64,000 nt of DNA, taken from Seriola aureovittata. Its lineage: Eukaryota; Chordata; Actinopteri; Carangiformes; Carangidae. The notes beneath the pieces were generated by a model. That model was not told the origin of the DNA. It saw only the letters and a program-made list of their open reading frames with translations, and did not search any database. Below are positions 1 through 12,728 of the stretch, piece after piece. Made by a program: the position numbers and the translations under genes. Within the stretch, counting starts at the first letter, position 1. Each line of letters opens with the position of its first letter. The DNA is taken from contig NC_079376.1 of the NCBI RefSeq assembly GCF_021018895.1, positions 11,213,001 to 11,277,000 on the forward strand. Reading direction: 5' to 3'.

Positions 1-425
1 GCGTTTCCTTATCTCACTTCTGTTTCCAGCCTGTCACTGATAAGAGAGAGGGGAAGGAGGGGTTGTATATGTGGAGCTGGGGGAAATAAGAAAAATGGAA
101 AGAAAAAGAGAATGGTAGTAAAAAAAAAAAAAAAAAATATAGTGAGTGTTAGAGCAAAAGAGAGAGAGACAGAAATAGAGAAAGAAATAGGGCATGATTA
201 AAGAGGGTGGTCTCTGTGGTGACACTCTCCCCCCTTTTCCTTGTTTTGTGCTAGGTAGTTTGCTGAACATGCTGCGTTGTCATTGCCTTATTTCATGGGA
301 GCAGATAAACAGCATCTCAGTTTTGTCCTCATCTACTTGGGCCTCAGGCTTGTATAAAGTCTTGAGAGAAAAAAACAATACATCTATCCATCCTCCTTCA
401 TCTTTTTGTTACTTTTGTTTTAAAT

Positions 426-439
426 TGTGTGTGTGTGTG

Positions 440-514
<75 letters not shown>
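426..514. repeat. (TG)n microsatellite
   Basis: About 44 TG units with one TTAG interruption near 440. It is followed 17 bp later by an oppositely oriented CA array. Confidence 0.95.
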
Positions 515-518
<4 letters not shown>

Positions 519-523
519 AAAGT

Positions 524-531
<8 letters not shown>

Positions 532-586
<55 letters not shown>
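532..586. repeat. (CA)n microsatellite
   Basis: About 27 CA units with one TA variant at 556-557. It is preceded by gcatgcgcg and forms an inverted pair with the TG array at 426-514. Confidence 0.95.
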
Positions 587-589
<3 letters not shown>

Positions 590-3500
590 TTTCTCAGTGT
601 AAGGAGGAAGGTTGGGTAATTTGTGTTCAGATGGATGAGCAGTAGAAGAGGCGAGCAGCGTGGTGCAAGCCGGGTCTGACTTGACCCAGCAGTATTGCTA
701 AATCTGACTTGTTACATGACGGGTACTCTGGCTCACCTCGCCTCGCTGAGACAACCTCTGGCCGCAATCTGGGTGTCTTTGTCAGCTCAGAGCAGCCGGG
801 CCCCCAGAATCGCTGAGGTGGTGGGTTTTCCTCTCCTCCCTCACTCAATCTCTACTCCCCTCCCTTCTTCTTCCCAACATCCACAGATCAGCATTTTTTT
901 TCCTTTGCTGTCACCCATTCACACGTCCATGGGCCACAGGCTTTCTCGGCACCAGGGGACTGTAGTTTAGAGACAGAAAACCCCTAGATCATTTCCTTAC
1001 TGGCAATTAGCAGCACACAGACACTTCACTGTATCCCACTCAATGACCTGACACAGACAAATGGAAGAAAAAAAGGAATGAAAGAAAAGTATGACAAAAA
1101 GAGGAGGGGAATGATGAGAAAGAGAGAGAATAAAACATAGACACACAAGGGCTTGATTAAGTGGTCTTTTAAATGCGCGAGTGGGTAGCAATTCAGCAGC
1201 TCTTTAGTCTCGGGAGGACCTGTCTCAATTACCCTAATGAGGCAGAGTGACTCTGGCTATGGGAGGCAGGGAGCCCAGCATGGCCATGCAGGAGAGGCTG
1301 GGAGAGCAAAGGCCTCCATGTGTGTGAATTTGTGTGTCTCTGTGAGACTAGTCGGATGTGGATGCCCTGTGAAGTTAAATGGAGCATGCCGTGCTCCCAA
1401 TGAGCCAGTGTTAGCTGGCGGACTGACACACAGTGACCTCCCAATGTGCACATCACTTTCTCATCTGGGCTGTCAGCGAATGGCAGTTAACCCCAGTCTG
1501 CCCTGAACCTTGGCCTTCGCTAAACCAATACATATCTTCAATAAAGGCCTAGCATGGAGAATGCACATATAATATGTAGGCTTATCTCTATTCTTATCCT
1601 GTCTTGTAAAGATAGAATTAAATCTGTTTGTGACCAGGAAAGCCTCTGTGTTGTTATGAGCTACAAGTCAACAGTGGGTGTTTGGCTGTTTGAAATGTCA
1701 TAATTTTTCAGGTACAATACAGTTGGCTTGCTGCTTCCTGACACAACGTAATGGAACCAGCCTCTGCGCTGTATATTACCCTTTCCCTCGACAAAAGCAC
1801 AAACATGCCACAGACTACACTGTTGTGGAAGCTATCAGCGCAGTGTCATCATCACCATTACCCTCATGTATCCAGCATTTCCCTTCACAGGACATTCCAT
1901 TAGCAATTCAACACACTGCTACTCAACACCCCGTGGCCTCTCAGGAATATATGTCAGTATGGGAGTACCAGGTCTTACAATTACCTTGTGTTATTCATAC
2001 AACCCTTCCCCATATTTGCTAGTACATATTAGGCGACCATATACAGCCCATTGCAGCCTACTGCATATTGGTCATTTCGTCTCATATTCTGTAGTATCTT
2101 ATTTTAAATTTTAAAGTAAAATATAGTGTATGCTTATTTGACCTGAAATGGCATTGTTATCCATTCACTCATTTGATGAGTGATTTCTTTGGACTGCTGT
2201 CCCCAACCAACCAGTGTTTTTGCCCCAGTAAGCAGATGAGCCGAGGAAGGTCAATGTTGGTTAGTCTAGACGGAAAAATAATTCCTCCACAATTTCATAA
2301 CTATGCTCTTTTCTCAATGTTGGTCTTTCTTTCATTCAGACTGTCTTTTTTGTCCTTCTGCCAGTCGGTTTGTCTAGGACTTTTTTCTTCAGAGCAAGAA
2401 GTCTGCTCCCAGATTCCCCTGCAACTTTGTTTGAGTGAGGGGTTTGTTTTTGATGACCCCATGAACTTTTGTCTAGCATCACTAACAGGCCAAACATTTC
2501 TATATGTCCAGATTTAGGTCCACTATCACAAAGAGTAAATCTGGTATTTCCATGAAATATGAAATAGAGTAATTTCTATGGCTTTTTCTAAGGACAGATA
2601 TACTTATTTTTGATGTCATTACCAGGTCAAACCTTTTTTGTCCTCCCAAGGACCAAAGAATAACTAAATTATACCTTAAGTAAATGGTTCATTCTACCCA
2701 ACAATTAGACGTGATGGAAAGCAACGACCAGCATCCATGGGGCTTAAACTTTTAGTTTAGTTTTTTCTCAGCCGTTGTTTTTATCGCTGTATTTTGTGCT
2801 ACCAGACAAGGTGTTATTGTGTGGCCAGAGCCCTCACTGATAGCCATGTCACCTTTCACTTTCAATCGCTGCAAAACAACTGAAATCATTTGTCATTCTT
2901 TCTGGGCCACTGAGTGAAATATGACTCATGGGCCTCAGAAATGTTGAAATTGAAAAAGCACATTGGAACACAATGCCTTCGTCTCAAATCTCCTCCCTCT
3001 CCTCCTTCTTTTCCTCTACACTCTCAGTCAAACAGAAGAAATAGCTTCCATTTAGACACTCCTAACGGTCTCTCCTAATGGCTCTTTGTGATAGAAGTTA
3101 TTTATAGCATGATTCATTTTAATCTGTCAGTCTGGGGGAAAAATCTGCCCCTGAAATGGCCATTCCAAAAGGCTGTACCTCGTTGCTGAATACCAGAATG
3201 CTCCTCCTCTTATAAAGGAAATAAAGAAAAGTTGTACGCCAAGGCCAGGGATGATTTAGCTCATTGCCATTAAGTTGGGGTTTGAATCGCAATACAGCTG
3301 GCAGAGCTTGCCTTTAGGTGTGAAAATGTCAATAGCCAAGAGTGCCGCGTCTCCCTTGTCAGCCCTGACGGAAGACCAGCGACCAGCCAGGCTGCCATTT
3401 GTCTTCCTGAGTGAGTTTTCTAATAACCGTAATGGCTGTGGCAATAAATTACCACCAGCCTGTCACAGAGAACATAGTGCAGCATTTAAATCTAACAAAA

Positions 3501-5286
3501 AGCCCCCACTCCCCCTCCCTCTTTTACCCAGATTTTATTTTTAAAACTTACTAACTCTCTCATTCCCCTAAGGAGCACTTTAAGCTAATATTGAATAGCC
3601 AAACTCCATTGCAGAACTCAGGTATATCATGTCCTAACTGGACAGAAAATCCTTGACTCTCCTCTTTCTCCAAGACTGGAATAGAATATTTACCACTTCA
3701 ATGGCAGACTTATTTTAATGTAAAGTGGTTTCATAGTATATTACCAGTTAACTGTTTGAATTATGCTGCAATGTCCTAACTGTGCTGGTCACCTGTCTGA
3801 TGGACTCCCACTTAAGTGAAATAACAAATTAAGGGTGATAGGAATTAGATGTCATCTTACCCTTGACCCCATCATCATATGCCCTCTCACAAGCTAGTGT
3901 TTTTCCATCCTGCTCCCATGGAGTTGACTGCAGTCCCTCTGTGAGATGAGCGCACTCAGTAATTGGAGCAGCGGGAGGCGATTTGTTCATGTCCTTTCCT
4001 TCAGTAGCAGCAGTTTGCCGGTGGGCAGCCCATGGAGCGATGCCATCCTGCCATTTGTCAGACAGGGTGCAATTTCCCGGTCATCTGTTTCCATCCATAA
4101 CTGAAGGTGAGGAAAAAATGGTGAATGATGGAGACTTTAATGTGGCTCCTCATACTGTAGGAGCTTACTCCTGGTAGCAACAAGCCAGACTCATACACTG
4201 TCACCCTTGTGGCAAATTCTGCAGCGCGGTGCTCATAGTCTTCAAACGCTCACTATTTACAAGTGACGCATTTCTCAGTAATGTGGGGCTCTGCTGACTT
4301 TTTGTAAACCTGTGGTGTACAGACAGATAGAGGATACCGTGTGTCTGGGAGGGCATGTCATGTTGAAATGAAAGCTGCCTAACATGAAAGATATGCCCTT
4401 TAGCAACAGGTGAGAGATTCCAGTCATTTTTCCCTCATGCCATAACCTCTTGTTACCATAGCTCCCTGAGGCAACATGCATAGTACGTTCAGGCTTCTAT
4501 TTCCACATCTTCCTGTGACTGTCCTGCTGATGGAAACAAAGATGTGGTCCAAAGTCTTGATGAAACGATTCACTTTGAAACTGGCGTGCATTGGTGTTGT
4601 GTTATTCACAATGCTCTATGTATCTGGAGCTTTTTTTCAACTGTGGTTTAAAACAAAGTAATCTGCTCACCAACAATCAAGGCTCCTCTTAGTGAGAAAC
4701 CCTGTGGTGTGCAGCTGTGCAGCATGATGAGCATGATAAGAATGTAAACTCTGCTTCCCAAACTTGGCCAATCACACAATTCCATCTACATATTTGACAA
4801 AACCAATTATTTTTTCAGTCCAAATGTGCACCTGATACCTCCCCCATCAGACCAATGCAGCAGGGACCAGGGATTTCTAAAGAAGAGCAGCGGGTGGTAT
4901 GGACAGTGCTCCTCTTAATGTTAGGAAAGACGAGCTGTGTTATTTGTAATCACAAATTGATGTCCTTTGTAGCCATGGTTTGGTGTGATCTGTGGGTTGG
5001 GAGAGGCAGGCGTCATGCGAGGCAAGGCAGCTGCTCTGCCTTTCTTTCCTCCCTGCAGTAAAGGGTTTCCATTCAAAGGAGCCAAATGTATCTCCTTTCA
5101 GCTAAGCAAAATGGAGCCACTGTAGTTCATTTTCAGATAAGATTGGACAGGTGTTAGGATGTCAGCTGAGCTTTCACACAAACATCTTCTATTCTCCTTT
5201 TGACTGGAATTACGAACCATATAAATTGACATGTTTATGTGTGTTTCCTTTGTAATTTTGTGGTTTTTCTCCCTCTTGACTCAACT
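587..5286. other. Intron stretch without recognisable genes
   Basis: Mixed-composition sequence between the first CA/TG pair and the SINE. Open frames here are short and overlapping, with no domain I recognise. I see no RNA gene and no repeat beyond short A/T runs. Stretches such as 2800-3500 and 3980-4200 look compositionally like non-repetitive, possibly conserved non-coding DNA, which cannot be shown without an alignment. Confidence 0.6.
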
Positions 5287-5524
5287 CAGGAGTTACTCTT
5301 CTTTTTTTTTTTTTTTTAAAGTATATTTTTTTGGGCTTCTATGCCTTTAATGGACAGCACAGTGGAGAGTGACAGGAAACAGGGAGGCAGAGAGAGGGGG
5401 AATGACATGCAGCGAAAGGCCGTCCGATGCGGGGCCAACTGCAGCGAGGACTGTAGCCTCTACACATGGGGCGCCTGCTTAAACCACTACGCTACACGAC
5501 GCCCCCAGGAGTTACTCTTCTTTT
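5287..5524 (-). mobile_element. tRNA-derived SINE with perfect 19-bp target-site duplication
   Basis: The 19-bp string caggagttactcttctttt occurs at 5287-5305 and again at 5506-5524, flanking about 200 bp. Read on the minus strand, the insert begins at 5505 with a tRNA-like head (ggggcgtcgtgtagcgtagt then ggtttaagcaggcgcc), in which gtagcgtagtggtttaag resembles an RNA polymerase III A box. A degenerate B-box region follows (ggccccgcatcggacggcc), then a body rich in ctctctgcctccctgtttcc, ending in an A-rich tail (the poly-T at 5306-5317 on +). The arrangement of head, body, A-tail and direct repeats is that of a LINE-mobilised SINE. I know very similar sequences from teleost genomes but cannot assign a family name. 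The weak B box suggests it is no longer transcribed. Confidence 0.85.
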
Positions 5525-8500
5525 AATTATTTTTTATCTTTTATTCTATTAGGAACACATGGCTCTGAGTGGATAGTCTGGTACTGTTTGTGTCTTGAGG
5601 CATTGAAACAATTATTTTTTTCATTCTAATTGAGGGCTAGATTTGTAGGACTGAGCATAGCTGCCTCAGTAAAACAATTACAGATAAAGAAAACGTGCTA
5701 TTTTAGATATTTATCAGTTTTAATTGCCAACATCAAGAGAATTGGATTGTTGTTTTTTCCCTTGTTCTGTTTTTTGGTTTGTCTGTTACCAGAATATCTT
5801 AAAAAATATGAAGCAGCTTTGTTGAAAGGTTGTTGAAGGGCCATCTTTTCACACCCATTGGTCAGAATGTGCTGATCAACAAACAAAGCTGCTTTCCATA
5901 AATGTGCTTGCTACAATGGTAGAAGGACACCGACAACTGAATAACTGCACAAGGACAGCGCTCAGTGACTTCATAGTGTTGCAGTACTTGGCCCTAAATA
6001 CTTATATATACTTAGTGTCTGGATCTTGACCCTGACGTAAAAAAGATTGGTGATAGGGGCATGGAAGAAAGTAATCACAGGTATAGTATGTTAACAAGTC
6101 AAAATGATAGCTGTTACATTTCTGTATTATTGCTACATATTTACTACATGTTGCTACCATTCCAAGCAACTAAACAGGCATAAGTGGGCCTAAAATTAGA
6201 ATACGCTGCCAATAAGGGTGAGGGACTGTGAGAGAGTGCATCTGTGTGAGGGCCAGGGTCTGAACGGAAAGACAGTCCCTGCTACTACTGAAGCTATAGC
6301 GATGCACTGTGTATGACCCTGACATGAGATTGATCAATAAGTCACTGCAATGAAGTGGCACATCGATTACACCAATGACAGGGCATTTACAGGTTTAATC
6401 TGTATAATGAGTGTAACCTTTTTCTTTCAGCCACCTGCTTTCTGCCTGGCATGGCCCTGCCCAAGGCCAGCAGGGATCAGGGAATGGGAGGGAGCGAGAT
6501 AAGATAGATGTCTGCGTACATGTACATTGTGTGCGTGCGTGTGTGTGTGGGGGGGTGGGGGGTTGGAAAAGCAAAAAGACAGGAAGTGGAGAGAAGAGAA
6601 GAGAGGGGTTTATGTGACACCTGGGCCTGTGTTTGTGTCACAGCTGTAGGTAAGATAGCTGTGCAGGGGGAGGATCACCATTATTCGTATGCAGTGTAGA
6701 GGGGCCACCAATGATTAATGTGTGTCATGGGTAACTCGGGGCTCTGCAGTCTCTTTAGCATTTACAGTGTGTCCTCCTCCTCTTGCCTTCACAAGCCTTC
6801 CTGAGCATGAACAGCTTCTTCTGCTCTTTCCTTATGTCCTTTTGCTCTGGAAACAGCTTCCTCTCTGCCATTCTTCTCATGTTCCTATTTGGGCCCACAG
6901 TGATAGATGCTACTCACATTAACTACCTTGCACAGGACTCATTTCTACTTGCCATGAAGTAACTGAAATACTCTTCTTATTTCCTACTTTGCTTATCCAT
7001 GCTATGTCTCGCCCATCTTTTTTTTTTTCCCTCTGTTTCGCAACATGACACAAATGCCAATTAACATGAATGACATGAACACCAATTAACCTATATGCTT
7101 ATCAGTAAAACACAGCCTTGGTATGCACTCTCTTGGGCTGAATACGCTTTCTAGAAACAGCTTGTTCACTTGTGGAATGAATCCACATTAATCCATCTTC
7201 ACACAGCTAACTCGAGTAAACATTCCATAGTAGAGATGAGAGTAAAGTGATTGATTTCCACAAGCGTTCAACACCTTTCTTGTAACTGGTCTTTACAATG
7301 TGGGAGGGAAATCTTTGGGAACAGATTTATTTTGTACATCAATTAACTTGTGGGTGTTTGTTATTGATTTCTCCTATAAATTTAATATTTCACCACATAT
7401 AGATATATATTTTAGTTATGCTAGCAAAACTAATCAAATGAACTGAATCTAAGCCATATTATTATCAAGTTAGCTTTCACTGTATAAACTGTATGCACAA
7501 TGTATGCAAACCTTTTTGTGTAGTGATGTATTCGTAACAACATTGGCTCTGACATTATTCTGACAAAAATATACAGAATAGTGGCTCAGTTCTATTTTTT
7601 TATGCTTCTGTCTTTTATCCAGTGGTACAGAGATATTTTTTTACTTACTTGCTGTTCTCACTATTTACCGGTACTTTTTTCCTAGCTTGAATTCAGCAAT
7701 AACTAGCTGAAAATGTCATGCTGCTGTCAGATCCTGTCTGTCTATAATATTCATATCAAGCTACTGACTAATCCTCTATGGGAAAATCCATCTTAATTTT
7801 AATTTTTCTTCATTTTTTATCATCAAATTGTCACCTTAATGACATACTAAATAGTGTATGTCAGTGATTTCAGTTCATAGGCAAAAATTTCAAATAAACA
7901 CCATCTGAATATTATGTGGCACTTCCAGCAAGGCAAGAGAGCGCCAGCTTTGAGCTTTTAGCTTTGAGCCTGATTGTGCAAAATTATACATGTTTTATGG
8001 ATTTTAGCTGGCATAGGTTTCTTGATTCGGATTGTTTTGAGTGGTGTGTGACACAGTGTGGTTCCTCATGTAACCACAGAGAATATTAGATAGTGTTTAA
8101 ACATTTATTTCGGTGCAGAGAAAAGCCCAAATATGAGAGGAGCTTAGCTCTCACTGCTCCAAAATGTCTAAAAAATACAATGCGATGAATGTAAGGTATT
8201 TTAAAATATTTAAAAAACCATGTCCACACTGCCTGAGCTTATTTTTTATTATTTTTCTTTGTTTACTTTTATGCTGTTTAAAATTGAATAGGAGGGATGA
8301 AGCCCGATGTGATGAAATATCTTTAATCCTGGAGCATCCATAAAAGTTAAAGCCATCAGATGAAGCAATCACAAAGGGCAAGGAAATAATAATAAATATA
8401 TATTACTATTATATTATTATCAGAATTTATAATTATTAGAGCAAAAATGGAAATCACCCTGGAATTATCCTTTAAACGATTAGGTGTCTAAAAGACTATA

Positions 8501-10330
8501 GTGACTGAAGAAGTCACTGCATTGTAAATGCTCTTCCTTGTGGATGGCTGCTGCAAAATGTCTCTGGGGCACAAAGTGCTCTGAGCGTGTTGTCAAGGGA
8601 ATATTACTGCAGTGTTATGATGTGTTTTTACTCTGTCAGCCTCATCCCCAAGGGCAGGAGCCCCACGCACAACTGTGATGCCTGCTGGTTCACTTCTCCA
8701 GAAATGCTTCGACATATATGCCGCATAGACACGCAGGCATAAACAAGCACAGACACAGACATACACACATTCAAACTCACACACACACAAACAGCATCAC
8801 CTTCAGAAAGTTGACTGGTTGCAGTCGGAGCCAAGTTAAATGCTGCTTTGCCAGTCCATCTCTGCGTCCCCTCCCTCCTCTGCTCTCCTCCCCTTTCCTC
8901 ATCTCTTTGACTCCCAAGGACAAGGAGACCCACTGTACAATGGGACACCATTTATCACCACAGGAACAATTACTGGAGACGTTTCATTGTCAGAAAATTT
9001 CAAGCCAATTCTCCCCCCCCATCTTTCTCTCTTTATCTTCTCCCTCGTGCTCTCTCCCTCTGTCTCTCTTTCCTGCCCTCCTGCCATCCCCTCGTTTTTC
9101 CTCTACCTCTACTCTGCGTCTTTGCATGGCTCCCAATGAGCTCTATTGCAGGTCAGCCTCCCATTAGCCCAAGCCCATCACTATAGATTACAGCACAGGG
9201 GCGGTGGACTGTATTATATCTCATCTAAAGGCCCAGACAGACTTTTCTTCCTCTGTTTGTAACAATGGGATCCTCTTTTTTCCTAAGGAAAGGCATGGAA
9301 AATTGCCTCTGATACTGTATCTCCAGCCCTGAGCTTTAATGAAGCCTTTCAACGTGGTTTGGTGTGAAGGGGAAGGAAGAGAGTCAGTTTTCCAATCGCT
9401 CTGTTTGATCACACATGCAGGCCCAGCCTCGATAACACACAGCAGAGCAGGGAGGGATTTAAATGCCAAATAGAAATCAGATATATAATGTGTTACTTTT
9501 GTCTGGGCTTTTCTTCCCTACAGTTTTTCTTTGCCTTTTTAGTCTGTGTGACTCCATGTCTGCACTAAAACAGCATTTTGAATGTGGAGTAAAATAAATG
9601 TTATAAACTCATAAGTCACTTGAAGCTGAAAACCTCTGTGAATAGCTACATTACGTCATCAATTGAAAAGGTCTACGTCCAGCTTGGGACTGACTGACCT
9701 GTGCTTTGCCTTCATGCTACTTTAACTTAAAAATACGCCATAAATGAACCCAGAGTTGAGGCCCTAAACACACATGGCAGGCCTCTCTTCCTCCCTTTCT
9801 TGTTCATTTGCATGTTGCATTTGTTTCTAAGCAATATTAGGTTTTGACGCAGCACTGAAATGCGTGTTGGTAGATAAGCAGATTCAGCCAAGTGTGAAGC
9901 AGCACCTCAGGTTGCCTTCATGGCGTCCCTGACATCCATCAGTGCAGAATGGAAATGGGCTCTTAGTGTCAAATGTGCTGTGATTTATCCACAAGTGCTG
10001 ATATGATCACTATTAGATCGTTTTTAATGACTAATGACATTTGAAAAGTGCTTGGGTCTGTGCTGAGGCATAGAGGGCAAATTACCTCTTTCCCAGTGCA
10101 GCGCTGTGTTCTCCCTGTGGTGAAAGCAGTGGGTCTAAGTCAGTTATGGAATCATGTATTGAGTAGAACTGTATGTGTGTCCATTTGTGTCACGGAGTAA
10201 ACTGATGGGAAGACCCCTAGGCAGTGCCTCAGGGCTGATCGGTGGCTTCTAACATGGCTTTGACAGTCTCCAAGTGTGTTTCCATACAGCTACAGGTTAA
10301 TCCACAGGTTAAAGTTAAATACCAGTGCAT

Positions 10331-10382
10331 ACACAGACACAAACATGTGTTCAAGCACACAGACACAAACACGTGCTCAATC
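10331..10382. repeat. Two-copy 26-bp tandem repeat
   Basis: The unit acacagacacaaacatgtgt-tcaagc (10331-10356) is followed directly by a copy with three substitutions (10357-10382). It is a small local duplication within a CA-rich context. Confidence 0.8.
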
Positions 10383-11925
10383 ACACACACAGTTGTGAAA
10401 CTCCTGACTAGTGGTTAAATGGTTGCTATTTTCACCCAATATAAGGCTCTTGGAAAGCCTTCTTTTCTCTGTTATTAAGTGTAACAGGAGTGAAATGTCC
10501 TGCTATGGTGTTAATATTGAGACAGTGTGGCCTTTGTGAACAAACAGCTCTGCGTGTGTCAACCTATTTCTATCGCAAGGTTATGTTCAAGAGGCACCTT
10601 TAGACAGTTCAAGTTGACTTTTTGTCGATTTAGTCCAATATCTGTTTCCTTATGTCTGTTAAAATTAGGTTGGGCCAAGTGCCTGTGGGGATGCTGGTGG
10701 ATAGAACCTCCACAACCATGTGTCGCTGTTGTAGTTACTACTTATGTAATTTAGTATTTTCAGCTAAGTCCATATTGTAGTGTTATGGGCTTGTTCTGTG
10801 AAATTTGTAATTAAACTACACATTTGAAATGTTTGGTAATTTAGTCTGTTTTTCTGTCTTTGTGTATTTCTTTTGCGTTGCAGTAATGTCATAACGGCCT
10901 CATCATCCCTGTTTGGAAAAAAGGTTTTAAACAACATTTGAGACCGGCTCATTAGTTTGTAAACTACTTGTACATAAAAGAATCTTTTGCTGTGGTCCAC
11001 TTCTCCTGAGAAATGGCTGTTGGTACTGAATTTACGAAGGTGTGCCAAGGGAGGAAGAGAGGAGTGACAGGGGAATAGAGGGAGAGGCAGAAATGGTGAG
11101 GCGGTGGTTGAGACAGAATGGAATGTACGAAACAGCTGACAGATAGTGAGAGAAATATTATGCATCTGCAGCTATGGATGTGCCTTTTGGTTTTTGGAGA
11201 GTGTCACAGTGTTGCTCTAGGAGCCACAGCTGGTTTCAGCAGCAGCCAGACACCCTGGGGAACTCTCAGACATTCCTATTGGTCTGTCTCTGTAATAACT
11301 CTGTGCTGACATGGGTTAAAAAGGGCCAGCAAGATAGAGGGAGTTATAGATCTGGCATGCCTACACAAGTGAGTGGAGATAGAGCTGACCGTCTGTCTGG
11401 TGTCTACACTGAATACTGAGAAGAAAAATACAGAAAATAAAACTGAGTACAGGCTGTTACATTTAACACCACCTGTTCTACTACAGCATACAGCCCACAG
11501 TACTTTAACCCAAGTGGAAATTTCCAGTACCATTTAGTGATGCTACCTTAACCTTTAGGCAGATTTAATACTGAAGATGCCAGACAGTGGAGACTTTGGG
11601 TTTTGTTGCAATTCTGTCTTCCTTGTAGCTCTTTTAATTTCCATCTCAGAAACTGAATCCAAGAATAGACACAAACCACAGACAATCCATACAGAGTTTA
11701 ATATCACTGAGAGGGCTAGAACAATGATTTAGAACCATGCTCCAAATAATCAACTTTGCATATTTGATGTGAGGCGCTCTCCAGAGTGGGCTGGCTTTCA
11801 AATGTAAATTTTGCCTGCAAACTTAAATCATTTAGTGCATTTTACTTGAAGCGGATCTTTGACAACAATAAATCACAAGGTTGCTGCATCCATTAGCAAA
11901 TTGGCTCTGCAGTGGATGGAAGAAT

Positions 11926-11985
11926 AAAGGGAGAGAGAGACAGAGTTAGAGAGGCAGAGTGAGAGAGGCAGAGCGAGAGCGTGCG
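11926..11985. repeat. Purine-rich GAGAGA/GGCAGAG repeat
   Basis: Imperfect repeats of gagagaggcagag alternate through this stretch (gggagagagagacagagttagagaggcagagtgagagaggcagagcgagag, shown only as motif). Low complexity. Confidence 0.7.
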
Positions 11986-12333
11986 GCAGCAGTCTTTTAT
12001 AATCAACAGTAACAGTTTCAGAGCTGTACTAGCCAGACACTGCGGCACACGGACACCCATAAACCTCTAGTCACATGCATCACAACAATAGGCCCATTGA
12101 TTGGCTGGCCAGGACAGTGGGTGGGAGGCACTGGCTGTAAGTGATGCATGCTACAATCAGCTTTGAAGAGCCTCTGTTCTTTCTGTGGCCCTGTTGCACT
12201 CGTGGCCCCCTCTGTGGGTCCATGAGACGCCTGCAATGGATCTTTCAATGGCCGTCCTTCATGCCTCACAGTTTGCAGCCAGCACACACCCGCTGTCTGC
12301 CTCCGCTCTCCATCTCATCCCCATTCTGTCAGT

Positions 12334-12346
12334 CTCTCTCTCTCTC

Positions 12347-12420
<74 letters not shown>

Positions 12421-12422
12421 AC
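12334..12422. repeat. (CT)n-(CA)n compound microsatellite
   Basis: A short CT run (12334-12347) passes directly into about 34 CA units, ending in an aaacacacac variant. Confidence 0.95.
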
Positions 12423-12651
12423 TTTTAAGGACACTGGCCTTGTCTTTCCTCTTGGATTTCATTTGGATATTTTTATTGTATTTGGATAAGTGCTAGCTAC
12501 AGTATGTCCACCCTCTTCAGAAACATGTATTAGACAGAATAGCCAGTGCTTTCATGAGCTCAAAGAGAGAGACAAGAGGAGGAGAAATGGGGCCAATTAG
12601 AGGCCTGGAGCTACCATTGTCTTCTGATACTGTTGGTCTGGACCAGAGCAA

Positions 12652-12671
12652 TATGTGTGTGTGTGTATGTG

Positions 12672-12723
<52 letters not shown>

Positions 12724-12728
12724 TGTGT
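12652..12728. repeat. (TG)n-(TGCG)n compound microsatellite
   Basis: TG units with a TATG interruption pass into about eleven perfect TGCG units (12682-12725). Alternating purine-pyrimidine with CG steps is favourable for Z-DNA (established property). Confidence 0.95.

Larger units (their letters stand above)
5525..12333. other. Intron stretch without recognisable genes
   Basis: Apart from a GT-rich bit near 6526-6560 and the 26-bp repeat at 10331, nothing stands out. The part 7370-8480 is strongly AT-rich and the part 8860-9140 is C/T-rich. Confidence 0.6.

Noticed and set aside
5460..5505. Functional tRNA gene on the minus strand
   Set aside because: The A-box-like sequence is the head of a SINE; the rest of the cloverleaf and a proper B box are missing, and the unit is flanked by target-site duplications.
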